From: Rhizophagus clarus | Lineage: Eukaryota > Glomeromycota > Glomeromycetes > Glomerales > Glomeraceae | Direction of reading: 5' to 3' | NCBI GenBank assembly: GCA_015698045.1 | Contig: BLAL01000081.1 | Coordinates: 64,501 to 128,500, forward strand | DNA: 64,000 nucleotides | Shown here: piece by piece, positions 40,391 through 52,292 of the stretch | Layout of the letters: each line of letters opens with the position of its first letter | Numbering within the stretch: the stretch's first letter is position 1 | The notes under the pieces: model-generated | Databases searched by the model: none | What the model saw: only the letters and a program-made list of their open reading frames with translations | Told to the model about the DNA's origin: nothing | Translations under genes and position numbers: made by a program

Positions 40391-41319
40391 TAATATATAA
40401 TAATATTCTATATATATATATCAGATTTATACTTTTAAAATATAGGAAATTTTAATATTTCTTTTTTTTGCTATATTATATTATTTATATTAAAAATATA
40501 ATTAACTTTTAAAATAGTTTTTAAAGATTTTTTTAAAATATTTTTTATTATAAAATTAATACAAATACTTCACTTATTATTTCATAATAGCAAATAAAAG
40601 TTTATGATATTTCTATTTATAAAATAGATAAAAAATAATTCCATATATACAATATAAAAATACTTTTTTTTATTAAACTTTATTGCAATTATTCTTAAAT
40701 TTTATTGGTAATATAATATTAATCTTAAATAAATTAGTAATTAATAAACTTATAAATATATTGCAAAAAAAAAAAAAAAAATAAATATTATATTTATTTA
40801 AATATATAGTTATATTTGCTATTCAATTTACTTTAAATATTTATTTAAATCCAAAATTTTATTTACTTAAATCTTAATACTAAAACTAAAAATTAAGTTT
40901 AATTTAATTTTATATAAATTAAATAAATTCTAATTTTAGTTTTTTAAGTTCATAGTTTAATATTTATAAATAGTAATAAAATTATTATTTATAAATTACA
41001 TTATATTAATATATTTATATTAAAAAATGTAATTTTATATATTTATATTAATATTTTAATAAATTTATTAATAAATAAAATTATACTATTTATATATTAA
41101 ATATCATATAATAAGTCTTTAATATTGATTTATATTTAATTTATCTTGAATTATTTATATATTTTTTTTAATTCAAAGATCATGCTTAGCTTTTATTAAA
41201 AAAAAAACAAATGCGAAAATACAAAATAGCAAAAAGTAAATTTAACAGATAGAAAAATCTATATAAACCTATTAAAACAAGCCTACGCATTCAAGTCCAG
41301 CAAGGACAAATGTGACCTA
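40391..41319. other. Extremely AT-rich intergenic region
   Basis: Runs of A/T with almost no G or C up to the CACTA element edge. No feature supported. Confidence 0.5.
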
Positions 41320-41865
41320 CACTAGTCAAAATCAATTCTATCAGGTACATATCAGGGACTTATATATCAGCGGCTAATTGAATAAATATCGGGTATTTTT
41401 ACATATCGGGTACCTGATTTATTACACTTCAAAATATGCCTAATTACCAAGACTCTGATATCTAAACTATTAGTCACCGATATGTTATTTAATATATATC
41501 AGGCACAGTTCTATCTTACACATATTGGGTACCTAATATGTGATACAAATTTTAATATGTTAGATTTCATATTATATAACATATTAAGAAATTTTTTAGA
41601 GTTTATTTTTTTTATAGATTTTTCTTTTTAGAAATTTTTAATTCATTTAATATAGTTAAAAAATTTTTATTGTCTTATTTGTTGAATGCATTATCAAGTT
41701 TATAAATTTTTTGTAAAGTGTTTAAAAGTATAATTATTATTGTTAATATTTTTATTTTATTATGTATTTTATTACAATAAATTAATAAAAAAGTTACAGT
41801 CATTTATAATACAAGTTTAAGAAAAGTTTGCTCAAACTTTTCTTAATCGTGATCACATTAGGATC

Positions 41866-42325
41866 AAGAGGAACAAGGGAAACTGCAACCTAAAATAAAT
41901 AAAAGAAACGTTAAAACTGTTTCTTTAATATTCAAAAAATATTCCTCCCTCCCTCCTTACATTTCAAGTCTGGAGTCCAGCAATCTGAAAAAAATAAAGA
42001 AAGAAATATTAGTAACGTTTCTTTAATATTAAAAAAAATTTTTTCGCCCTTTCTAACTTACATTCCCAAGTCTGATTCGTCTAAGAAGGCTGGCAATCTA
42101 AAAAAAAATAAAGAAAGAAACGTTAGTAATGTTTCTTTAATATTAAAAAAAAATCTCCCGCCCTTTTTAACTTACATTTCCAAGTCCAGTTCATCCAAGA
42201 TGGCCGGCAACCTAAAAAAAAATAAAGAAAGAAATGTTAGTAACATTTCTTTAATATTAAAAAAAATTCCTCCACCCCTTCCAACTTATATTCCAAGTCT
42301 GGGAGTCCAGCAACCTAAAAAAAAA
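41866..42325 (-). repeat. Mini-cassette array inside CACTA copy 1
   Basis: On the minus strand, segments of 24-36 nt sit between poly-pyrimidine-AG and GTAAG: 25, 36, 36 and 24 nt from high to low coordinate, followed by a longer last segment below about 41893. Spacers of about 80 bp each carry GAAACGTTAGTAACGTTTC-like perfect or near-perfect palindromes. The two 36-nt units and the 24-nt unit share phase (begin with one base, end with two), reading LPAILDELDLE and LPAFLDESDLG. The same array is at 61430-61880. Confidence 0.65.
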
Positions 42326-43016
42326 TAAAAAAAAATCATGGTTTAGAAAACTGTAAAAATAGATTGATCATGATAATCAATGATCATCAAATTAAAATTA
42401 AAATGCCGAAACTATTGCATGTAAACGCTAAAAGGTTTTGGCAGTTTAGCAAAAATGAATTTGATCACGTATTTTGAAAATGTGAAAGATTATTTCAAGA
42501 TTTTATATTGTAAATTGATAGATTAGTTCTTTTAATTTGATCTATGAAAAGATTTTAGTAACATTTTGGAAGAATCAGTAGTATTAGATTTGTCACACCT
42601 AAAATGTACCTTTTTTAAAAATTTATTGGAGACATTTCATCATTACAATATATTATATAATATATGATGACAGATTGTTTATTTAATTAACACTTTAATA
42701 AAAAAAAAATGAATGTTTATTGAATAAAAGTAATTTATTATAATAAGCTTTAATTACTTATAATTGAGGTCGAATTTTTTAATTTCAGTTGAATATAGGC
42801 CGATATTAAATCAAATTATAAAATAGTGAAAATATTAAAATAATAATTAGATGAATATAAAATATATATATATTTAATAAAAAATAATAATAATAAAAGA
42901 TAATAAAAAATAAAAAATAATAATAATAAAAATAATAAAAATATAAAAATATAAATAAAAAATAAAAATAAAAATAAAATATAAAAAATACAAAATAAAA
43001 AAAAAATAAATATAAT

Positions 43017-43626
43017 TTACAGATTTCAAGGTCGCCGATGCATAGTGTTTTTAATATGCTGCCTACGACTGTGATGGTTACCTAAGAAATATATATAAAT
43101 TTAGAACTTAAATAACTTAAATATAAATTAACAAATTCTTAATAATTACCAGGTCTATCCCAAAACCTTGTGTGGAACTGCCTATAATATCTTTCTCCTT
43201 TCCGGGATCACTTTCCATTTTGCGCACCATTCCTCTATTCACAAAAATCCTAAAAATGTTAATACTATTAATTTTTTATTTTATTTTATTTTTTTTTTAT
43301 GATTTATTATTATTTTACTAACATTAAAATTCCTGATCAAGTTCCTCCACTTTCTTTCTACCTGTTAGCCAGTGAACCTCACGTAGAACCGTCTCCAAAT
43401 TCTTCGAGCTAGGCTCTCCCAGAATTCGGAGTGGTCCCTCCCAGACATGTCATGGTAGTAGTCGTTCCTTCTCCTTTACATTATTTATTTAATTTTTAGA
43501 TCAGAAAACGTAAAAGAAAAAAAAAACTAGAAAATGATCAAAGTTATTTATTAGTTTTCATTTATTTTTTTACCTCCTATATCTTATTAAATATTCAATT
43601 ATTGCATTAGTCCAATTTGCGGGCAT
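43017..43626 (-). pseudogene. Trihelix (Myb/SANT-like) DNA-binding gene, decayed copy
   Basis: This is the counterpart of the intact gene at 62531-63137. The first exon (from 43626) still reads MPANWTNAIIEYLI and splice sites are kept, but the second exon has CAA changed to TAA within the TGQQVE region, and the last exon stops early. Most differences are C-to-T or G-to-A on one strand, including 5 of 8 CpG sites lost in the last exon. Confidence 0.8.
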
Positions 43627-44382
43627 TTTAAGAAAAAGAATATATAATAAAAATAACAATAACAAATTTATTGTAAAAAAAAAAAAGATGAAACCTCTTT
43701 TTATAAATAATTTTTTATCACCTAGTATTATTATATTAATTACTCTTCATGAACATTTACGTAAATTGTTCTAATTTCTCAAATATGTCATGATTGTTAT
43801 GATTAGTTTTCTTTATATTAATTATAATACAGATACAGATTTACAATACAATCAATCACAATGAACAAGTTAAACTTGACCTAAACTCAATTGTTATTAT
43901 CGTGATTCCAAAAAATCAAGATAAAGGTCTTCTTTTTAATTATATATCAAATCTAAAAAAGGTAAAATCTAATAATACAGATATGTAAATAAATAGTGTT
44001 TTTTATTTTGTTTTATAATAAGCTTTTGCCAATAATAGACTACAAATAAAACAATTACAGATCTACAATACATTACACAAAGTTCTTGAGCGAATGAGTT
44101 AAACTTGAGTTGAACTTAAATGAACAATTTAAATTCAAAATAAAATATCTAAGATTAACAAAAAAGTTGGTAATGTTATAATGAAATCGGTAGTAAATTT
44201 TGTGTTAATTATATTTAATTAAGTATAAAAATTCTGATAAATTTAATAAAATCAGTGATTTTTTAATAATTTTATCAACTCAAGTTGAACACGAATAGTG
44301 AATAATCAAGTTTGTGCTTCTTCGCTAATATTGACTTATGCATTCGATAGGTGACCGATTTTGTGGCTGATGTGGCTGAATA

Positions 44383-44797
44383 TAATATTACCCAAATAAC
44401 CAATAAAAATTGATAATTTTGTTGATCATGTGATTGCACGATTATGATTTAATTATTTATTTATCATATTTTTTTTTCAAAAACTTTTTTTTCTCTCTCT
44501 CAAATTTTTACTTTATTGTTTTTGTCTAAAAAATAAAGATAAAGGTATATTTTTTGTTGAAATTTCTTTTCCCATTATTATGTTATTTATAATATTACTC
44601 AAATAACCAATAAAAATTGATAATTTTATTGATCATGTGATTGCACGATCACGATTTAATTATTTATTTATCAATTTTTTTTTTTCAAAACTTTTTTCTC
44701 TCTCTCTCAAATTTTTACTTTATTGTTTTTATCTAAAAAAATAAAGATAAAGGTATATTTTTTGTTGAAAATTTTTTTCCCATTATTATGTTATTCT
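44383..44797. repeat. Tandem duplication of about 208 bp
   Basis: Two head-to-tail copies begin with AATATTACCCAAATAACC (44383 on) and AATATTACTCAAATAACC (44590 on); each runs through GATCATGTGATTGCACGAT and ends near ATTATTATGTTATT. Differences are few, mostly C/T and G/A. Confidence 0.75.
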
Positions 44798-45454
44798 TAA
44801 CACTCTTATTAATATATTTTTCCAATGTATTTCTTCTCACTAACGTTGTAACGACTAAGCTGTCATCTTAGTGTTAACATGTCATTATTTTATATGCTTG
44901 GTTCATTTTATTTCACATCATCATTTTATTATTATCTCATTATTTTATTACTATCACGAACTTATTATCTCCATTTCTTATACTCTCAAATATATTTCTA
45001 GTAATACCTTTTCCATTATTACTAATATTTCCTTTAACTCATTTTTCTTTTAACTTTCAAACTGCGATAATTCTCCTATATTATGCTCTCTATATCTTTA
45101 AATAAATCATTCAAATATTAATTAACACTCAGGCGAACCACAAGTATATTCAAAATAACTTTTAATAATTAATATTTTCATCTTTATTATTTCATATCTT
45201 TTTAAGAGAACAGAATTAACTGTCGAGCTCTTTAACTGTCAATCTAGTACCACTTTATATAAAGGAAAAATTGAGTCTTTTTATAAGTTTTCAAAAATTA
45301 ATTTCTACTATTTCTTTCTATTTTCCTAATTTTAAATGTTAAAATAAATTAAACTAAAAATAAAAATATGATGTAATTTAATCTAAAAATAAATAAATAA
45401 AAATATGATGTAATTTAGTCCAAAAATAAATATAACTTATAACTATTATCATCC

Positions 45455-45677
45455 TTCAATTGGACTATTATCCATCGTTTATTATCCGTCAGTTAAATTA
45501 TTTCCATCGGTTAAATTGTTTCCTATCAGTTAAATTATTACCCATCGGTTAAATTATTTCCTGTCAGTTAAATTATTTCCTGTCGGTTAAATTATTTTCT
45601 GTCGGTTAAATTATTTTCTGTCAGTTAAATTTATTACCCATCGGTTAAATTAATTTCCGTCAGTTAAATTATTACCC
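45455..45677. repeat. 18-19 bp minisatellite
   Basis: About eleven to twelve units of the type TCGGTTAAATTATTTCCTG or TCAGTTAAATTATTACCCA lie head to tail. Units alternate between CGGTTAAA and CAGTTAAA variants, again a CpG-to-CpA difference. Confidence 0.8.
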
Positions 45678-46839
45678 TTGTAATTACTATGTATTGTACT
45701 AATATTATTTCTTTATTACGTGAATTCTGGCATTACAACGTCCTATTAACAATGTTCTACTATCGAGTTTTTTACTTTATTGGTTTTTCTAAAAAATAAA
45801 TACAAAAGTACATTTTTTGTTGAAATTTCTTTTTCCATCCTGTTAACACTCTTACTAATATTTTTTTCTAATGTGTTTTCTCTTACTAACGTTTCTACTA
45901 ACAATGTTCTACTGTTAAACATTTTTTATTCCTTACTTTTACTAACACTTCTACTAACATTAACACTAATATTAATACTTATACTTTATATTTTTTTTAT
46001 TGACGTTCCTTTTCTACTTCTACTAACTTTCATACTAACATTAATACTAACACTTTCTAATATAAAAATTTTTTATTAACGTTACTTTTCTTTTGCTAAC
46101 ACTTCTACTAATATTCATACTAATACTTCTATTACTAACATTTTACTTTCTTTCAAATTAAATAGATATAATGAAATGAAAATAAGCAAACAAGTGAACA
46201 TTAATTGTGAATAAATTATGATTTGTATAAAGAGTAGTAAATTTTTTTTATAATATTTTTTGTATAATATTTTTTTATTATTGATTGAAAATATAAATAA
46301 AACTTTCAGTAATTACAATTAAATGAATTAAATTACTTTTAAATTACAATTGTATTTAAATTATAAATCTACTACTATTAATGCCCCATAAATGCTATAC
46401 TTTTCGGCTATCCGATATCAGTCACCGGAAATGTCATATGCAGATCATTTTCATATTAAAATTATCTTATGTAACATCAATCGCATTACTTCATTTAGTA
46501 GTTAAACATTAAATTTTTTAATGTACTATACTTATACAAATTAAAAAATTGATAGATTATCATGTGTTCTATCAATTTCTATTCTTACTTTCTGATCTTG
46601 AATAATAAAATTTTTTTTTATAACGTACGAAAAACTCTCTGTAAAAACACACTTTTTTCAAGATTGAAGTTGAGAAATAAAAAAATATGCAGTTTTAAAA
46701 GTAAAAATATATGTAATCTTACGCGTAGAAAATGTTTTTCTAAGCTTGTAATAGCGGTTATTCAGGTAGTTTTTGTATAAAACATGAAAAACTAAAAAAA
46801 AACACATTATTTTTAAATATACATAAATTTTTAGAACGA

Positions 46840-47440
46840 AATTTCATCACCTTGATCAAAGTAAAGTACCTTTTATTGCTTAAGTAAAGTTGTTTAACAA
46901 AATCCAAAATACTTGGATCTTAAATTTTATAAATATAGGTATAATATTTGAAAAAAAACTCGCATTTTTATAATGGAACTGACAACTAAATCTATTTTAT
47001 ATATTTAGAGCGTAATTTTGGTACATTGGCAAAATGAAATTGCTTACTGTAGCTTAAGTTATGTTGTTCAGAAGTGTTAAAAATATTTATATTATAAATA
47101 ATAAACATTCATAGAGTAATATATATTTTGCAAAACTGCACTAATTTTCAATTTCTAAATTTTTTTACATCTGTTTAGTGACTTCAGAGCGTAATTTCAA
47201 TACTTTGTTCAAAGTAAACTACTTTTTGTTGCTTAAGTAGAGTTGTTTAGGTAGGTTAGATCTATTCGTATCTTAAATTTTATAATACTATGATTAATAT
47301 ATATGGAGAAATTAACGTTTATATTTTCTTACTCATTTAGAAATTTTAGAGCATAATTTCAACACTTTGGTCAAAGTAAATTGCCTTTTATTGCTTAAGT
47401 AATATTGTTCAGGAGGATTTAAATTACTTGTATATCAAAT
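46840..47440. repeat. Four degenerate tandem repeats of about 150-180 bp
   Basis: Near 46845, 47010, 47190 and 47345 the order repeats: GCGTAATTT or a variant, CTTTGRTCAAAGTAAA, TTGCTTAAGTARA, TTGTTYAGG. Spacing is roughly 150-180 bp and the copies are diverged. Short frames in them are not coding. Confidence 0.6.
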
Positions 47441-48399
47441 TTTATAATGCGATGATTAATACTTATAGGAGAATTAGCATTTTTTGTAATGGTATTAATT
47501 TCTGATCTTTAATTTTTTATTATTTTAATAAAGAAAATAGACTATTTTTAAATAAAGTTTCAAGTTGAATAATAAAGATTAAATGGAAATTTTTTTTATA
47601 AAATTGTAAAGGCACTTAATAAGTTTATATTTTTGCTTTTAAATTAAAGTACTATATTATATAAATGTAATGCTATATTTGATCTGTATTTTTTCAATTT
47701 TAACTTAATTTAGGCTGAAATTACGAGGTTGGCCAGAATTAGCAAAATTTTGGCCAGAATTATGAATTATTGATCAGCAAATTTAACCAGACTTAATTAA
47801 TTTTAATTATATACATGCGCTATACATTTGAAGAGGATACTGTGCCACAAATTTTTTTTTGCTAACCTTAATAAAAAAAATTTGCCTTGTTTTTTTGTGA
47901 CATTTCCAGTAACTGATATGTATAAAAATTATGAAATTATGCTTATATTTCAAATACAAATAGGATACATATCAGGTATATATAGGATACTTATTAGCAC
48001 TATCTGATAAGTGTATAATATCTGTCTGATATTTTTTTAAAATATATCGGATACCCAATAAATCTATGATATGTAACCGATATTTAACTACCCAATATGT
48101 ATGAGATATGTACCCGATATGTATGTTATATGTCACCAATTTTCTGTATTCAGCAGGTACATATCGGATACCTGATATGTGTAGTATTATTAAATAGCAT
48201 ACACATATTTTACACATATCAGGTATGTACCTGATATGTACCTAATATGTACCTGATAGCATCAATTTTGACCAGTGCTATAAATTTCAACTAATGGCCA
48301 GTATAGTTATCATATGCCATAGTATAAGTAAGATCCTCTAACAATCACATTATTTTTCTCCATAATCCTTACAAAGCACGCCATTATGAAAAGCTATTA

Positions 48400-48600
48400 C
48401 CCTAACTGAGTAGCATGCGGGTAGGACTCTGATTAGTTTCAGTAATTACCAAACCGTACTGATCAGTTTTGGTATCAGAGCAGTTTCAGTTTTCATGGTT
48501 TACTGAACTGAACCTGTCGGTATATTTACCAATCAGTTTCAGTAATTTTGGTTTCAGTACCAGTTTTGTGATTTACCGAACTGATTTACCAATTTAAAAA
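48400..48600. repeat. Cluster of CAGTTTCAGTAATT words
   Basis: CAGTTTCAG/GGTTTCAG and TTTACTGAACTGA/TTTACCGAACTGA words recur in both orientations over 200 bp. This resembles a subterminal repeat region of another DNA transposon just outside the CACTA element, but no ends were found. Confidence 0.35.
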
Positions 48601-49950
48601 ATGTTCATTTTTTTAAGAAAAATGTTTTTTGTTCAATAAAAGAACATTTTACACATTTTTTTATTAAAATATTAAAAAAGTTGCGAAAACATTCTTATGT
48701 TAAATAATTTAATGAAAAAAAAAACGTTTCGCATTTATTAAATAGTTTAATTAAAAAAATAAATGTTTCACTACATTTTTTTAACAGCATTAATAAAAAC
48801 ATTGTGAAAACATTTTTTATTTGATAATTACACATAAAAAAATGTCATTTTTTATTTGTAGATTTAATGAAAAAAAAAGTTTTCACCCTGTTTTTGATTC
48901 TAAACGTTGTGAAATGTTTTTTAATTTAATTTACACATAAAAAACGTTGTGCTCAACGTTTTTAACTATATTGATAAAAAATGTTGTGAAATGTTTTTTA
49001 TTTATAGATTTAACGAAAAAAAATAGGTTCGCAATGTTCTTTTAAAAACGTTGCAAAACGTTTTTTACTTATAAATTAATAAAAAAAAACTGTAGTTCAC
49101 AATGTTTTTTAACTCCGTTAATTAAAAATGTTGCGAAAATGTTTTACACATAAAAAAATGTTGCGCTCAACATTTTTAACTATATTGATAAAAAATGGTA
49201 TGAAACGTTTTTTATTTATAGATTTAACGAAAAAAACATTTTCGCAATGTTTTTTTTAAAAACGTTGCAAAACATTTTTTACTTATGAATCAATAAAAAA
49301 AATGTGTTCGCAACATTTTTTAACTCCATTAATTAAAAACGTTGCGAAACGTTTTTTATTTAAGAAATTAACAAAAAAAAATAGTTTCGCAATGTTTTTT
49401 TAAAAATGTTGCAAACTGTTTTTTACATATAAATTAATAAAAAAAATGTAGTTCACAACATTTTTTTTAACTCATTAATTAAAGACGTTGCAAAACATTG
49501 TGTTCAACATTTTTAACTATATTGATAAAAAACGTTGCGAACCATTTTTTATTTATAGATTAACGAAAAAAAATATTTTCGCAATGTTTTTTTTAAAAAC
49601 GTTGCAAAACGTTTTTAACTCCATTAATTAAAAATATTGCGAAACGTTTTTAACTCCATTAATTAAAAATATTGCGAAACATTTTTTATTTAAGAAATTA
49701 ACAAAAAAAAACGGGTTTGCAATGTTTTTTTTAAAAACTATGCAAAACATTTTTTACATATAGGGTTTTTGCAATAGAAAGGTACGAAACTTAAAAAAAT
49801 TTTTAAATTTACTTTATATGCCAATTATGTTTTTTATACTAAAATAAGTGTAAATTTAATATTAATTAAATTTTTATTTTTTTTTGAGTTTTGTACCTTT
49901 CTATTGCAAAGACCCCATATGAATTAATAAAAAAAAACGTATTTCCCTAG
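48601..49950. repeat. GAAACGTT-rich tandem/inverted array
   Basis: About twenty copies of AAAAACGTTGCGAAACGTTT or its CpG-decayed forms (AAATGTTGCAAAACATTT) alternate with TTTTTATTTA...AAATTAAC spacers. Each copy is imperfectly self-complementary. Sub-blocks of about 60-120 bp repeat (TTTAACTCCATTAATTAAAA, AACTATATTGATAAAAAA). A MITE lies within it at 49762-49916. Confidence 0.7.
49762..49916. mobile_element. 155-bp MITE inserted in the GAAACGTT array
   Basis: The ends GGGTTTTTGCAATAGAAAGG (left) and CCTTTCTATTGCAAAGACCC (right) are inverted repeats extending about 38 bp, with GGTAC(G/A)AAACT after the shared core. The sequence on both sides (ACATAT and ATATGAATTAATAAAAAA) joins to recreate an array spacer, and ATAT is present on both sides as a likely target duplication. 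Confidence 0.75.
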
Positions 49951-50220
49951 TAGAAGTGTATATACGTTTTTTGTACGGATTTTACACGAATTTTATACTG
50001 AAATTTCAATATATTATGAGAATATTTTAAAATCAATTAAATAGTATAGTTAGAATAAATTAATGATAACATGTAAAATATTTTCAAAATACTCTTAAAA
50101 AATATGTATTAAATTCTTAAAATATTTCGAATTTTTACCTATTTAAGTGTAAAATAAGTATGTATTTTGCATTAATTTATATAAGTAAAATAAAAACATT
50201 AATTAATTATATTTGAAATA

Positions 50221-50820
50221 AAAAATGACTAATTTTTTAATGAAATAATTATAACTTAACATGTATTTTAAAGTCTATTATTTGTTAAATTCGTGTAAAA
50301 TAAGAATAAAACTTAATTACTTTGAAAATATTTTAATATGTTAAGCAGATAATTTTTTAACGAAAAAATTATAATTTAACATGCATTTTAAAGTTTATTA
50401 TTTGTTAAATTCGTGTAAAATAAGAATAAAATTTAATTACTTTGAAAATATTTTAATATGTTAAGCAGATAATTTTTTAACGAAATAATTATAATTTAAC
50501 ATGCATTTTAAAGTTTATTATTTGTTAAATTCGTGTAAAATAAGAATAAAATTTAATTACTTTGAAAATATTTTAATATGTTAAGCAGATAATTTTTTAA
50601 CGAAATAATTATAATTTAACATGCATTTTAAAGTTTATTATTTGTTAAATTCGTGTAAAATAAGAATAAAATTTAATTACTTTGAAAATATTTTAATATG
50701 TTAAGCAGATAATTTTTTAACGAAATAATTATAATTTAACATGCATTTTAAAGTTTATTATTTGTTAAATTCGTGTAAAATAAGAATAAAACTTAGTTAT
50801 TTTAAAAATATTTTAATACA
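50221..50820. repeat. 120-bp satellite, five copies
   Basis: Period is exactly 120 bp; copies start at 50221, 50341, 50461, 50581 and 50701. The middle three are almost identical, and the first and last are diverged. Each contains TTAAGCAGATAATTTTTTAA and TTGTTAAATTCGTGTAAAAT. This looks like recent unequal exchange. Confidence 0.9.
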
Positions 50821-51019
50821 TTAAGAATTAGTAATTCGTATAAAACCAATTTATTTAAATTGTTATAAACCAAAATTAGTATCTCAAATATAAAAGTAAA
50901 ACTAATAGAATCTATGTATCAGATAACGATAAACCATAAAAAAGTAGGATTACTTATTTAAAAGAAATAGATTAGTAAATTAATTATAAATTAATAAATA
51001 TGTTATGATTTAATATAAA
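50821..51019. other. Spacer between satellite and gene
   Basis: AT-rich 3' flank of the next gene; no feature seen. Confidence 0.4.
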
Positions 51020-52292
51020 TTATTTCACCTTTTTTTGTTTATCTTTGTTCATTTTGGTTGATTTTCTATTTGATCCCGATGATTCATTTAACGGCAAAAC
51101 TTTACGTTGCGTCGGTTTATTATTTTTATTTACAAACCTTTGATTACCGCCATTATCATCAATTTCAGAATCATGATTCTCGCTTTCTACCTAATATTAA
51201 ATATATTAAATTAATAATACTATTTGATGAGAGAGGTTAGTAATAACATTTACTTACTTTTTTACCACGGCCCTTTTCACTTCTCCTTCTATTTGATCTT
51301 TCAGTTGATCGTTGTGAAACTTATTATGGAATAATAAAAATCATGATTATGATTTACTACAAGCTTATTAAGACCGTAATTACCATTATAATTACCATCG
51401 ATTTCTTCGGTTTCTTCGATGTCAGAAATTACTATATCTTCATTAGAATTGTTTACTTGTCCCTAATATTAATTAAAAAAAAACTAAATGATACTATTTG
51501 ATATAAGAATTTTAGAAAAAAATTACTTACTTTTTTCTTATTTTTTTGCTTGGCTTTAAAATAACCTTTGAATTTTTAAATTAATTTAATTTTATAAATA
51601 CGTGTCATAATACAATGATACTATTGTTATTTGTAATTTTTATATATATAAATAAAATACTATCTTACGAGAACGTTGAATATGTTTGATTAATAAATCT
51701 TTTATTGCCCAATCTGCCATAGACGGAGGAAAGTTGGGCGCTTTCTTCTTAAACTAATAAATTCATTAAATTGTTAAGATAATTTCAATAGGAGAATACA
51801 TATTTTAATACTTACCGCACGAATAATTCCACTTGTTATATTGGGTTTTTGTTCTCGGTAACTCTTCTCAAATGTTACTCCTTTCTCAAGTACGCAATCT
51901 CTCATGATTTCCTGCATATAAACGAATAAGCTCATTACAAAATTTGAGACGTGCTTTAAAAATTTAATACAGACTAGATATCCGAGCCAACGTTCTTTTT
52001 GGTTTTTCAAGCCTAAAATACTTTGGAGTTTACTCCTTGCAGATTGCTTTGGTATAGGTAACGTTGTTACCTAGTAAAAAGTTTTTTAAAATCATACACT
52101 ATATCTCGCTGCTATAGTACCTTATTTATTATTTACCTCGGCTGACAAGTTGTAAAAGCTCAATTCATGTATAGTAGCCGTAACCGAAGCCGAAGCCGAA
52201 GCCGAAGAAGCTGGTTGTGGAACTTGTTTATTGTTGTTGACAATATTTAATAAATCTTGCACGGTAAGATTGGCAATATTTTGGGAAGACAT
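51020..52292 (-). CDS. Unrecognised seven-exon gene upstream-adjacent to satellite
   Basis: Exons 52292-52137, 52070-51816, 51753-51669, 51565-51531, 51462-51396, 51319-51258 and 51190-51020 join in phase to 276 residues. All introns are GT-AG and 46-96 bp. The protein starts MSSQNIANLTVQDLLNIV, has a Ser/Ala run, a helical middle (QKERWLGYLVCIKFLKHVSN, then MQEIMRDCVLEKG), a short FPPSMADWAIKDLLIKHIQR segment and a Lys/Arg-rich acidic-basic tail (RRRSEKGRGKK, KMNKDKQKKVK) that may be a nuclear signal. I do not recognise the family. The middle segment has the look of a regulatory-protein domain found near mobile or lineage-specific genes, but that is a guess. Confidence 0.65.

Larger units (their letters stand above)
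41320..48277. mobile_element. CACTA (EnSpm/CMC)-type DNA transposon, complete ends, copy 1
   Basis: The element starts CACTAGTCAAAATCAATTC at 41320 and ends at 48277 with ATCAATTTTGACCAGTG; the ends are inverted repeats of about 13 bp with the CACTR start typical of CACTA elements. It is flanked by CTA at 41317-41319 and CTA at 48278-48280, the 3-bp target duplication of this superfamily. Within about 230 bp of the left end and 330 bp of the right end are repeated words of the type ATATCGGGTA in both orientations, like the subterminal repeats that CACTA elements use to bind their own proteins. No transposase frame is visible, so it looks non-autonomous or degraded. It contains a broken trihelix gene, a mini-cassette array and several tandem repeats. 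Confidence 0.8.

Noticed and set aside
45780-46079. 99-codon frame made of L, T, I and S
   Set aside because: It reads through ACTAACATTAATA-type repeats within the transposon; composition artefact.
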